Position numbers and translations under genes: made by a program. A model generated the notes under the pieces. The model saw only the letters and a program-made list of their open reading frames with translations, had not been told where the DNA came from and ran no database searches. Shown here piece after piece: positions 17,900 to 26,758 of a DNA stretch of 64,000 nt; within the stretch, counting starts at the first letter, position 1; each line of letters opens with the position of its first letter. Source of the stretch: an uncultured Salinicoccus sp. (GTDB lineage Bacteria > Bacillota > Bacilli > Staphylococcales > Salinicoccaceae); assembly GCA_947494965.1 (NCBI GenBank), contig CANLWV010000002.1:248001-312000 (forward strand), given 5' to 3'.

Positions 17900-19825
17900 T
17901 TACTTCCTCCTGTCTGTGTCATCTTCAAGATCAAATACTTGGAAAGCAAGTGGTGCGATGGATACTTTTATATATTGGTCTTCGCGGATATAATGTTCAT
18001 TCATTGAAAAATGCCTGCCACCATTCATGACATTGGAACCTGAATATTTGTCTTCATCACTATTGAAGATTTCCCGGTAGACGCCAGGCTCAGGCACTGG
18101 AATTTTAAAATCATGATATACTTCCGGACGGTAGTTGAATATGCATATTTTAAAAGTCTCCTTGTACCTGCGTACATAGCTGAGGACGGAATGCGCATTA
18201 TCGTCGACGAGTAGCCATCTGAACCCTTCAGGAACGTAATCCCATTTATGGAACTCAGGATGCGCCCTATAGAACGCATTCAAGTCAGCAATATATTTCT
18301 GAAGGGAGTGATGATATGGATATTCGAGAAGGTGCCAGTCGACCTGTCCCTTATCTTTCCATTCATGGAACATCCCTATTTCCTGTCCCATAAACAGTAG
18401 CTGTTTCCCCGGTTCTGTAGCCTGATTGCCATATAGCAACCGGGTCTGGGCAAATTTCTGCCATTGGTCTCCTGACATCTTATCGACTATTGATTTCTTT
18501 CCATGGACCACTTCATCATGCGATAGAGGCAATAGATAATTCTCATTATACTTATATGCCATCGAAAACGTGAGCTTATTATGGATGTTTGCCCGCGCAT
18601 GGAAGTCCTGTTCCATATAATCAAGGCGGTCATGCATCCAGCCGAGATCCCACTTGAAATTGAAGCCGAGTCCGCCAGTATGGACCGGGTGGGTAATCTT
18701 CGCCTCATCGGAAGAATCTTCCGCCATCATAAGGAGCGTTTCATCATACTCGAAGGCAACTTTATTCAATTTCTTCAGCAACTCCACTCCGGCAATGTTG
18801 GTCTCACTGCCATCCTCGTTATAGATTTTATCCTGTACTTCATGGTTTTCGAAGTTCAGGTCAATCATGCTGTGGACTGCATCGATCCTAAGACCATCGA
18901 TATGGAATTCACGCAACCAATACATCGCCGAAGAGATGAGGAATGATTGTACTTCGTGCCGTCCATAATCGAACGTCAAAGTCCCCCACTGGCGCTTTTC
19001 GGCAATTCTCGGATCAGGATGTTCATAGACAGGCATGCCGTCGAACATCCTTAATCCATGCGCGTCTTTACAGAAGTGGGCGGGGACAAAGTCCATGATG
19101 ACGCCGATTCCCGCTTCATGCAGACGGTTGATCAGCCGCTTCAATCCAGTCGGCTCCCCAAAACGGCTGGTCGGAGAGAAGTAGCCTGTCACCTGGTAAC
19201 CCCAGGACAAGTCAAAGGGGTGTTCAGTCAAAGGCATGAATTCCACATGTGTGTATCCCATTTTCTCCACATACGGCACCAGTGCTTCAGCAATTTCATC
19301 ATAGCTGAAGTGGGCAGCATCAGTCAGCTCATCGACGGTGCGATAATTTGGACTGTCCACGGTGTGTCTCATCCAAGTCCCCAGATGGACTTCATAAATG
19401 CTGATCGGGGCCTGATATACATTGCTCCTGCCCCTTTTCGCCATCCATTCATCATCTGTGAAGGTAAAATCATCGTGGTGGACGATGCTGGCTGTTGCGG
19501 GTCGCCGCTCATGGTAGAATCCATAGGGATCTGATTTCAGATGGGAGGTGCCCTGAAAATAAATCTTATACTTATAGGCGTCCCCCTTTTTCATGTTGGG
19601 GGTTTTGAAAATCCACAGACCCTGGTCGCCCAAAGGCTCAAAATCCATGCCTTCACCGCTGTAGTCATTATGCGCGCACGCGAGCTGCACATGCGTAGCA
19701 TTCGGTGCCCAGGTGATGAACCGCACTCCATCACCCAACACATGAGCCCCCATGAATTGGTAGGCATTGTAGTGGGTGCCCTGGTGAAACAGATATTTAT
19801 CCATTTCCAACCGCTCTGCACTCAA
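17900..19825 (-). CDS. glgB: 1,4-alpha-glucan branching enzyme
   Basis: GlgB cuts alpha-1,4 chains and re-attaches them as alpha-1,6 branches. The 641-residue protein has an N-terminal carbohydrate-binding (CBM48) domain, a GH13 barrel and a C-terminal all-beta domain. GH13 regions are visible: DFVPAHF (I), [11 protein letters not shown] with the nucleophile Asp (II), MMAEDSSD with the acid Glu (III) and [12 protein letters not shown] (IV). The likely start is TTG at 19825, which has a strong AAGGGGGAG ribosome site; the first ATG is seven codons later (19804) with no good site. It is the first gene of glgBCDA. Confidence 0.94.
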   Translation of the reverse strand: MSAERLEMDKYLFHQGTHYNAYQFMGAHVLGDGVRFITWAPNATHVQLACAHNDYSGEGMDFEPLGDQGLWIFKTPNMKKGDAYKYKIYFQGTSHLKSDPYGFYHERRPATASIVHHDDFTFTDDEWMAKRGRSNVYQAPISIYEVHLGTWMRHTVDSPNYRTVDELTDAAHFSYDEIAEALVPYVEKMGYTHVEFMPLTEHPFDLSWGYQVTGYFSPTSRFGEPTGLKRLINRLHEAGIGVIMDFVPAHFCKDAHGLRMFDGMPVYEHPDPRIAEKRQWGTLTFDYGRHEVQSFLISSAMYWLREFHIDGLRIDAVHSMIDLNFENHEVQDKIYNEDGSETNIAGVELLKKLNKVAFEYDETLLMMAEDSSDEAKITHPVHTGGLGFNFKWDLGWMHDRLDYMEQDFHARANIHNKLTFSMAYKYNENYLLPLSHDEVVHGKKSIVDKMSGDQWQKFAQTRLLYGNQATEPGKQLLFMGQEIGMFHEWKDKGQVDWHLLEYPYHHSLQKYIADLNAFYRAHPEFHKWDYVPEGFRWLLVDDNAHSVLSYVRRYKETFKICIFNYRPEVYHDFKIPVPEPGVYREIFNSDEDKYSGSNVMNGGRHFSMNEHYIREDQYIKVSIAPLAFQVFDLEDDTDRRK

Positions 19826-19983
19826 AATATCTCCCCCTTTACGTTATACTATGTCCATACCCATTTTTATGGTGATGCAACTTATAAATTTGGGATGGTA
19901 CATTTACAGCAATTTCAGAATATTTATTCAAAGAATAATTATACATGCAACAATCATTTACTACAACCAGATGGAGGATCTTT
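19826..19983. promoter_or_regulatory. Divergent control region between glgB and the pullulanase gene
   Basis: This 158-base AT-rich gap must hold the promoters of both arms of the glucan cluster. A perfect short palindrome TTATTCAAAGAATAA lies at 19924-19938, ahead of the pullulanase gene. Possible -10 boxes exist (TATAAC on the minus strand near 19845; TAATTA on the plus strand near 19936) but no good -35 partner was found for either. No clear catabolite-response (cre) match was found. Confidence 0.45.
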
Positions 19984-22050
19984 ATGTATGACGCATATCT
20001 AGATGCATCAGATCAGATTACCATAGTCAAAAAAAATGCCAGTTCGAAAAATACAGACGCCATTTCCGTCATGCAGAATGGCAAAGCACTTGAAATCCAT
20101 CCGACCTATATCAGCAATAAGTGCACCACCGTTTCATTGGTACACCCCTTGAACCTCGATCACTTCACTTTTCTGATCATAGGCGGACAGCATACCCCAC
20201 TCAAGATGGGCCGCTATACCTTTTCTACAGAATTCGACCTGAAGTATGCAACCGATCAGCAGATGGGTGCGATCTATACAAAAGAACAGACCATCTTCAG
20301 AGTATTTGCTCCGACAGTCTTCCAGTGCAGATTGCTTCTTGATGGCCAACCTTATAATATGGATAAAATTGGCGGCTACTTTGAAAAAGTCATTTCCCAG
20401 GACTGTCATGGCAAACATTATCATTTCGAAGCGAGCCACAATCATGTGACGCATTTCGTCACCGATCCGTATGTCAAGGCAGTGTCAGCCAACGCAAAAG
20501 AGGCGATGGTTGTCGATTTCGAACGCATCACCCCCCACTACCGGAAACATCATGTACCAGATATCCCGAATGATTCAGCAATCATCTACGAAACCCATGT
20601 AAGGGACATCACCAGTCATCCCAACAGTGGTGTCAGTGAAGCATGGAGAGGTCTTTTCCTCGGAATGACAGAAGATACGGAAACCGGCCACCGCCTGAGC
20701 AGCGGACTCAATTATCTGAAGGAGCTGGGGGTCACCCACATAGAATTGATGCCGGTCAATGACTTTTCGACCGTTGATGAATTGAATCGGGATAAAAGTT
20801 ATAACTGGGGATATGACCCCCATTTCTTTATGGTGCCTGAAGGCAGTTATGCAACGGATCCTTCAGACCCGATCAGCCGCATCGTCGAACTCCAAAATCT
20901 TATACTTACATTACATGAGAATGGCATGAAAGTCATTTTGGATGTCGTCTTGAATCATGTATATAAGGTGGAACACTCGAGCTTCGAGAAATTGGTACCC
21001 GGCTACTATTTCAGGCATAATGCTGATCTATCCTTGTCGAACGGCACGGGAGTCGGCAATGATTTCGCCTCAGAGAAAATGATGGCCCGCCGCTTCATTC
21101 TTGACACGATGGAATTCTGGCTCGATTTCTACCGGGTGGACGGTTATCGGTTTGATCTTATGGGAGCACTCGACATCGAAACGATGCAAGGTATAGAACA
21201 GCTCTCAAAAGAACAGGAACGGGAAATATTTCTGCTCGGGGAAGGCTGGGATCTTCCGACAGCCTTGGAGCATCATAAGAAGACACTCCCTGAATTTGCA
21301 GATCGCGTTCCGAATGTCCATTTCTTTAACGATCATTTCCGCGATGCGATTAAAGGCAGCAATTTTGAATTGAACGAAAAGGGGTATGTAAATGGTGATG
21401 GCCAGGGCGCCCAAGCCATAAGGGAAATGTTTACAGGAAGTTTCAAGGCGTTCAACCCGGGTATGAGCATCAATTATGTGGAAGTTCATGACAACCATAC
21501 GCTATATGACCGCCTCAAGTATTCCTCGGACAAGCGGCAGTATGTGCTTGAAAGCCAGCATCAGCTTGCAACTGCATTGACCCTGCTATCCTTCGGTACA
21601 CCATTTCTGCATGCCGGACAGGAATTCTTCAGAACCAAATATGGTCATGGAAATACGTATAATCTAAGCGACCTGCTGAACCGCATGGACTGGAACCGCA
21701 GAGCCAAGTATCAGGATAATATTGAATTCATCAAGTCGGTAATACGTTTCAGACTGGAAGAAGATGTCTTCCGCCTGAAAAATCCTGATGAAATCAAAAA
21801 GGCGCTTACGTTCATGACGTTCAACAACTTGCCGCAAGCCTTCGGCGTGCAGATCAGCCATGAGGCGAGCGAGTTTATGATCATCATCAACCCGACGGAA
21901 AAATCCGTCGAACTCGGTTATGGCTCGGATGATTCCTATAGGATCATACTCTCCAACCAACGTTGGCATGATAAGGCCGTTTATGCCAATAGTCTCTATA
22001 TCAAAGGGTATGAAATCGTTATACTGAGGAAGATGGCCGAGGCCGACTAA
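19984..22050 (+). CDS. Type I pullulanase (alpha-1,6 debranching enzyme)
   Basis: The 688-residue protein carries the type I pullulanase signature YNWGYDPHFF. GH13 regions follow: DVVLNHVY (I), DGYRFDLMGALD with the nucleophile Asp (II), LLGEGWD with the acid Glu (III) and EVHDNHTLYD (IV). An N-terminal beta-rich CBM48-like domain precedes the barrel. There is no signal peptide, so it should act in the cytoplasm on stored or imported glucans, like Bacillus AmyX. The ATG at 19984 is chosen over an upstream in-frame ATG because GGAGG lies six bases before it. It diverges from glgB and is followed after 28 bases by the phosphoglucomutase gene. Confidence 0.92.
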   Translation: MYDAYLDASDQITIVKKNASSKNTDAISVMQNGKALEIHPTYISNKCTTVSLVHPLNLDHFTFLIIGGQHTPLKMGRYTFSTEFDLKYATDQQMGAIYTKEQTIFRVFAPTVFQCRLLLDGQPYNMDKIGGYFEKVISQDCHGKHYHFEASHNHVTHFVTDPYVKAVSANAKEAMVVDFERITPHYRKHHVPDIPNDSAIIYETHVRDITSHPNSGVSEAWRGLFLGMTEDTETGHRLSSGLNYLKELGVTHIELMPVNDFSTVDELNRDKSYNWGYDPHFFMVPEGSYATDPSDPISRIVELQNLILTLHENGMKVILDVVLNHVYKVEHSSFEKLVPGYYFRHNADLSLSNGTGVGNDFASEKMMARRFILDTMEFWLDFYRVDGYRFDLMGALDIETMQGIEQLSKEQEREIFLLGEGWDLPTALEHHKKTLPEFADRVPNVHFFNDHFRDAIKGSNFELNEKGYVNGDGQGAQAIREMFTGSFKAFNPGMSINYVEVHDNHTLYDRLKYSSDKRQYVLESQHQLATALTLLSFGTPFLHAGQEFFRTKYGHGNTYNLSDLLNRMDWNRRAKYQDNIEFIKSVIRFRLEEDVFRLKNPDEIKKALTFMTFNNLPQAFGVQISHEASEFMIIINPTEKSVELGYGSDDSYRIILSNQRWHDKAVYANSLYIKGYEIVILRKMAEAD

Positions 22051-22078
22051 TACACAACAGACCAGGAAGGTGATTGAA

Positions 22079-23722
22079 GTGGAAAGAACACAATGGGAAA
22101 AGAATATTGAGGGAAGTTTCATCACACAGGAGCAATATGACCGTCTACCGGAAGAAGAGAAGAATGACGCATTTACCGGTACGCTTGCATTCGGTACAGC
22201 AGGCATAAGAGGAAAAATTGGACTCGGGCCGAACCGTCTGAACCGATATACAGTCGAGAAAGTGGCGCTCGGCATTGCACATAGCCTTAAAGGTCATGAT
22301 GGCCCACTCGTCGTCATCGGCTATGATACCCGCCACTTTTCACCCGAGTTCGCCCAGGCCATGACGAGTGTCCTTGCTGCCAACAATGTTTCAGTCAAGC
22401 TCTCGAAACAATATATTTCAACGCCGGAACTCTCGTTCCATGTCAGGGAACACAATGCGGACCTCGGTGTCATGATAACGGCAAGCCATAATCCACCGGA
22501 GTATAACGGCATCAAAGTGTACGGCCCGGATGGCGCCCAGCTGATCGATCGGCCGGCTTCACTACTCAGTGACAAGATCAACGCAATAGAGGATATATTC
22601 AACATTGCCGCCACCCCATTTGAAGAAGCGTTGGAAAACGGCGACGCTGGATATATTTCTACTGAAATGGAAGAGCTTTATAAGCAGAAAATCAATGCGT
22701 TCATTCCAGAAATTCCAAAATCCGACCTTAAAGTCGTATTCACAAGTCTGCATGGAACGAGTGTACCGATTGTACCCGAGCTGCTCGATAAGCTTGGATT
22801 CAATGGTTATCAACTGGTCGAAGAACAATGTCGCCCCGACGGTGATTTCCCTTCGGTCGAATCTCCAAACCCGGAGAACGAGTCTGCATTTGAAAGGGCG
22901 CGGACACTCGGCAGCAAAAATGAAGCCGATCTGCTCATTGCAACAGATCCCGACGCCGACAGAATCGGAGTGCAGGTTCTGCATAATGGGGAGTATGTCC
23001 ATTTGAACGGCAATCAGCTCGGCATACTGCTTCTCAACCATCGCTTGGATAACCACGACGGACCAAGTCCGGCCGTCATCAAATCGATTGTAACAAGTGA
23101 CTTGGGCCGTAAGATTGCAGAAGACAAAGGTGCAGAGATGATAGAAGTTCTGACTGGTTTCAAGTATATCGGCGAGCAGATCAAAATGCTTGAAGACAAT
23201 CCCGAAAAACAGTTCATATTCGGCTACGAAGAAAGCTACGGTTTTCTCCTTGAACCATTCGTGCGTGACAAGGACGCCATACAGATTGTGCCGTACCTAG
23301 TCTCGATGGCAAGCGCACTGAAGAACGAAGGTCGGACGCTTGTGGATGTATTGGAATCAATCTACGAAACATACGGCAGGCGCATGGAAGTCCTTTTCAG
23401 TCATACCTTTGAAGGGACGAGCGGCAAGGAGGAAATCAATGAAATCATGAGGCAGTTCCGGACCAACACCCCTAAAAAGCTCGACCGGAGGGAAGTGATC
23501 ATGTCTGAAGATTTTAAGACTCAGACCCGGACGTATCAGGATGGGCGGACAGAAAAGATTGAACTGCCGCAGGCGGATGTCATCAAAATTCATTTTGCGG
23601 ATGGCTGGATCGCCCTAAGGCCCTCAGGCACGGAACCGAAGATTAAGCTCTATGCCTCTTTAGATAGTGAACATATCGAACAGGAAGCCAAATTCATAAA
23701 CGATATGATATTTGGTGTATGA
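22079..23722 (+). CDS. pgcA: Alpha-phosphoglucomutase
   Basis: This enzyme interconverts glucose-6-phosphate and glucose-1-phosphate, the substrate of GlgC and of UDP-glucose synthesis. The 547-residue protein has the phosphoserine loop TASHNPPEYNG (Ser136), the metal-binding loop ATDPDADRIG, the sugar-recognition loop GYEESYGF and the phosphate-binding RPSGTEPKIK. The start is taken as GTG at 22079, with GGAAGG at a proper distance; a GTG nine bases earlier overlaps that site. It lies downstream of the pullulanase gene, likely as one transcript. Phosphomannomutase activity is a lesser alternative. Confidence 0.94.
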   Translation: MERTQWEKNIEGSFITQEQYDRLPEEEKNDAFTGTLAFGTAGIRGKIGLGPNRLNRYTVEKVALGIAHSLKGHDGPLVVIGYDTRHFSPEFAQAMTSVLAANNVSVKLSKQYISTPELSFHVREHNADLGVMITASHNPPEYNGIKVYGPDGAQLIDRPASLLSDKINAIEDIFNIAATPFEEALENGDAGYISTEMEELYKQKINAFIPEIPKSDLKVVFTSLHGTSVPIVPELLDKLGFNGYQLVEEQCRPDGDFPSVESPNPENESAFERARTLGSKNEADLLIATDPDADRIGVQVLHNGEYVHLNGNQLGILLLNHRLDNHDGPSPAVIKSIVTSDLGRKIAEDKGAEMIEVLTGFKYIGEQIKMLEDNPEKQFIFGYEESYGFLLEPFVRDKDAIQIVPYLVSMASALKNEGRTLVDVLESIYETYGRRMEVLFSHTFEGTSGKEEINEIMRQFRTNTPKKLDRREVIMSEDFKTQTRTYQDGRTEKIELPQADVIKIHFADGWIALRPSGTEPKIKLYASLDSEHIEQEAKFINDMIFGV

Positions 23723-23724
23723 TG

Positions 23725-23766
23725 AAAAAGCTCAAAATGGAACTCCCGTTCCATTTTGAGCTTTTT
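23725..23766. terminator. Bidirectional terminator between pgcA and pyrE
   Basis: Arms AAAAAGCTCAAAATGGAAC and GTTCCATTTTGAGCTTTTT form a perfect hairpin with A/T tracts on both sides. It ends the pullulanase-pgcA transcript and the whole pyr operon. Confidence 0.93.
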
Positions 23767-24379
23767 ATTTTGATAATGATGTCTTGAAATCCATGATTGT
23801 CTTCTGTTGCCCATCAGATAGAGTGCCGCGGTTGGCACTTACCTTGACCAGTGCATCGAGATTACTCAATGTATATAGGGTAAAGCCCGACTCATTGAAC
23901 GCTTCTGTAGATTGAGGCAGTCCATAGGTGAAGATGCCGACCACCTTAAGCACCTCAGCCCCACTTTCCTTCAAGGCTTCAGCCGCTTCAATACTTGAAC
24001 CACCGGTGGAAATCAGATCTTCGATGAGCACTACTTTCTTACCGGAGATATCCGCGCCTTCAATCTGATTGCCCTTACCATGCTTTTTCTTGCTTCCGCG
24101 GACATAACACATCGGCAATTGCAGACGCTCACTGACGAACGCAGCATGAGGAATTCCAGCGGTGGAGGTTCCGGCAATGACTTCTGCTTCAGGCATATGT
24201 TCTCTGATCACTGAGGCGAATGCATCCGCAATTTCGTTTCTTGCCTGTATATCCCCTATTATTTTGCGGTTGTCACAGTATATGGGAGATTCTATGCCAC
24301 TCGCCCAAGTGAAAGGTGCCTCAGGACTCAGCTCTACGGCGCCTACATCAAGAAGTATTTCTGCAGTGCGTAATTCCAT
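23765..24379 (-). CDS. pyrE: Orotate phosphoribosyltransferase
   Basis: PyrE joins orotate to PRPP to form orotidine 5'-phosphate. The 204-residue length is usual. The PRPP-binding motif VVLIEDLISTGGSS is visible, as is the KKHGKGNQIEG loop that closes over the active site. The ATG directly follows the pyrF stop with no spacer, and the ribosome site GGGGAA is inside the pyrF end. It is the last gene of the operon before the terminator. Confidence 0.97.
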   Translation of the reverse strand: MELRTAEILLDVGAVELSPEAPFTWASGIESPIYCDNRKIIGDIQARNEIADAFASVIREHMPEAEVIAGTSTAGIPHAAFVSERLQLPMCYVRGSKKKHGKGNQIEGADISGKKVVLIEDLISTGGSSIEAAEALKESGAEVLKVVGIFTYGLPQSTEAFNESGFTLYTLSNLDALVKVSANRGTLSDGQQKTIMDFKTSLSK

Positions 24380-25078
24380 CTATTGTTCCCCGCTTTCAAA
24401 TTCTTTTTTGATCTTACGGTATTTTTCTGTCGGATCCGGATCCCCGGTGATGGAACGCCCCACCACAATATAGTCGCACCCGGCGTCCTTAGCCCCTTCA
24501 GGTGTAATGATACGCACTTGGTCATCCTGCGTATCCGACTGCAAGCGGATCCCTGGTGTGACGGTTTTAAATTCTTTGCCACAAGCTTCATGGACAAGTT
24601 CTGCTTCAAGAGGGGAACACACCACGCCATCAAGACCTGCAGATTGCGCAAGTTTCGCAAAATGAACGACGCTCTCATCGAGGCTCAATCTGGAACCCAG
24701 TTCCTCACGGACCACCTCTGCGCTCATCGATGTGAGCTGGGTGACAGCGATGAGCAGCCCGTCAGGGTTGTAGTTCCTGAAGGATTCGGCAGCGCGCTTC
24801 ATCATCGCTACTCCCCCCTGTGCATGCACATTCGTCATCTGGACATCGAGTGCCGCAAGACCTTCCATCGCCTTGCCAACTGTATTCGGGATATCGTGGA
24901 GCTTCAGGTCAAGGAAGACATCATGCCCCATGCTGCGCAATTCTTTTATGACTTCCGGTCCATTCTGCAGATAGAGTTCCATGCCTACTTTGACGAACAG
25001 CGGTTCATCGAAGTCCTTTAAAAATGCGCGCACATGTTCCATTGTACTGAAATCAAGTGCAATTATCGGTCTGTTCAT
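24380..25078 (-). CDS. pyrF: Orotidine 5'-phosphate decarboxylase
   Basis: PyrF decarboxylates OMP to UMP. The 232-residue protein shows the start IIALDFSTMEH with the substrate-binding Asp and the catalytic motif FLDLKLHDIPNTV with the Asp-Lys-x-x-Asp network. The phosphate-binding VGRSIT motif is near the end. Its ATG overlaps the pyrD stop as TAATG and pyrE follows without a gap. Confidence 0.97.
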   Translation of the reverse strand: MNRPIIALDFSTMEHVRAFLKDFDEPLFVKVGMELYLQNGPEVIKELRSMGHDVFLDLKLHDIPNTVGKAMEGLAALDVQMTNVHAQGGVAMMKRAAESFRNYNPDGLLIAVTQLTSMSAEVVREELGSRLSLDESVVHFAKLAQSAGLDGVVCSPLEAELVHEACGKEFKTVTPGIRLQSDTQDDQVRIITPEGAKDAGCDYIVVGRSITGDPDPTEKYRKIKKEFESGEQ

Positions 25079-26004
25079 TAGCCTTCCTCCCTTTTGTAGG
25101 CGCGCCCCTTCAAGTCATGGAGATGGGCGACACCCATATCTTTCAAGCGTTCTTCCAACCCTGCGATGAGGGTTGGACAGATCATGGGATCGGTAAAGTT
25201 CATCGTGCCGACTGCCACAGCATCAGCACCTACTGAAATATAGTCGAGTATATCATCCACTGTCGAAATGCCCCCCATTCCGATTATCGGCAAATCAGGC
25301 ATGTGCTGCCGGACCTGATAGATCATGTTCAGGCTGACCGGCTTGACGGCCGGACCGCTCAATCCGCCGGTGATGTTGGATAGGATGGGCCGTCCTGTCG
25401 TGTCGAGCCTCATACCTACAAGCGTATTGATCATTGTCAGTCCATCCGCTATATCCCCGACGCTCTTCGCCATTTCGACGATGTTTGTGACGTTCGGTGA
25501 AAGTTTTACATAGACAGGGACATCAGAGGCTTCTTTGACTTCAGCGGTCAACCGGCGAGCTGTTTCAGGATCAGTGCCGAACTGGATACCTCCAGCTTTG
25601 ACGTTCGGGCATGAGATGTTCAATTCCAGCGCATTGACATTATTCGCTTTCGATATTTTATCCGCGACCATCACATAATCATCTATCTCAGTGCCTGCAA
25701 CATTCGCTATGATGGGCACATCGTACTGCTCCAGGAATTTGAGCTCATGCTGAAGGATATGGTCGACTCCTGGATTCTGGAGTCCAATCGCATTCAGCAT
25801 GCCGCTTGAAGTTTCTGCCACACGTGGGGTCGGATTCCCTTTTCTTGCTTCATGCGTTGCAGCTTTGATCATTATTGCGCCGAGTTGCGAAAGATCATAG
25901 AGCCGCGAAAATTCCTGTCCGAAACTGAAGCAGCCGGATGCCGGCATCACCGGGTTCTTAAGGTTCAACCCCGGCAAGGAGATATGCATTGCCTCTTTGT
26001 TCAT
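25078..26004 (-). CDS. pyrD: Dihydroorotate dehydrogenase B, catalytic subunit
   Basis: This is a class 1B enzyme, which oxidises dihydroorotate to orotate on FMN and passes electrons via PyrK to NAD. The catalytic cysteine is in [12 protein letters not shown], which marks class 1 rather than the membrane class 2 form (serine). The 308-residue length and the adjacent pyrK support class 1B. The ATG overlaps the pyrK stop as ATGA, with an AGGAG site upstream. Staphylococcus aureus instead uses a quinone-linked class 2 enzyme encoded elsewhere, so the present form is Bacillus-like; that comparison is from memory. Confidence 0.95.
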   Translation of the reverse strand: MNKEAMHISLPGLNLKNPVMPASGCFSFGQEFSRLYDLSQLGAIMIKAATHEARKGNPTPRVAETSSGMLNAIGLQNPGVDHILQHELKFLEQYDVPIIANVAGTEIDDYVMVADKISKANNVNALELNISCPNVKAGGIQFGTDPETARRLTAEVKEASDVPVYVKLSPNVTNIVEMAKSVGDIADGLTMINTLVGMRLDTTGRPILSNITGGLSGPAVKPVSLNMIYQVRQHMPDLPIIGMGGISTVDDILDYISVGADAVAVGTMNFTDPMICPTLIAGLEERLKDMGVAHLHDLKGRAYKREEG

Positions 26005-26750
26005 AACACTATTTCTCCTTTCCTGAAGACCGGGCCCTCAGTGCAGAGCTTGATATAGTCCCCTTGGGGTGTTTCACATACACACGCGTAACATACACCA
26101 AAGCCACAACCCATCCGTTCCTCAAGCGAAATGTAACCATCAATCTTCATCGTCTCGGAAAGTGCTTTCAGCATAACTTTCGGTCCACATGCATAAAAGC
26201 GGTCGAAAGGCCCATCAAGTGTTTCGATGACATCTGTAACGAAGCCTTTCATACCGTAAGAACCGTCAGCCGTAGAGACATATGTGTCACCGAGTGCGCT
26301 GAACCTATCTTCATAGAAAACATCTTTTTGTGAATTGAATCCCAGTACATGGGTGGTTTTCACGCCACGGGCATTCAACTGCTTGGACAATTCATAAAGG
26401 GGCGGCACACCTATGCCCCCGCCTATTATGAGCACATGCCTGTCACGTTCCAGCGGATAACCGTTGCCGAGTGGGGATAATATATCCAACGTCTCCCCGG
26501 CACGCTTGGCCGCTAATTTTGAAGTCCCTGCGCCATCCGCCCTATATATGATGGTAAAGCGTGAAGCTTCCTGGTCGATGCTGGCGATAGAAATGGGGCG
26601 TCTCAGCACATGCTCTGTCGACCCGTCGATGCGCACATGGACGAATTGTCCGGGCGTCTTCATATCTGATGTGAGCGCCCCTTCAAGCTCCATCTCGAAT
26701 ACCCGATCGGCAATCTCGTCATTGGCAATTATGGTCATGAGTGTCTTCAT
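26001..26750 (-). CDS. pyrK: Dihydroorotate dehydrogenase B, electron transfer subunit
   Basis: PyrK carries FAD and a 2Fe-2S cluster and links PyrD to NAD. The 249 residues contain an FAD domain (RRPISIASI), an NAD-binding stretch ([15 protein letters not shown]) and a C-terminal cysteine cluster, CGFGVCYAC followed by a fourth cysteine in KLCTEG. A site AGGTG lies just before the ATG. It lies between carB (8-base gap) and pyrD (4-base overlap). Confidence 0.95.
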   Translation of the reverse strand: MKTLMTIIANDEIADRVFEMELEGALTSDMKTPGQFVHVRIDGSTEHVLRRPISIASIDQEASRFTIIYRADGAGTSKLAAKRAGETLDILSPLGNGYPLERDRHVLIIGGGIGVPPLYELSKQLNARGVKTTHVLGFNSQKDVFYEDRFSALGDTYVSTADGSYGMKGFVTDVIETLDGPFDRFYACGPKVMLKALSETMKIDGYISLEERMGCGFGVCYACVCETPQGDYIKLCTEGPVFRKGEIVL

Positions 26751-26758
26751 ATGATCAC

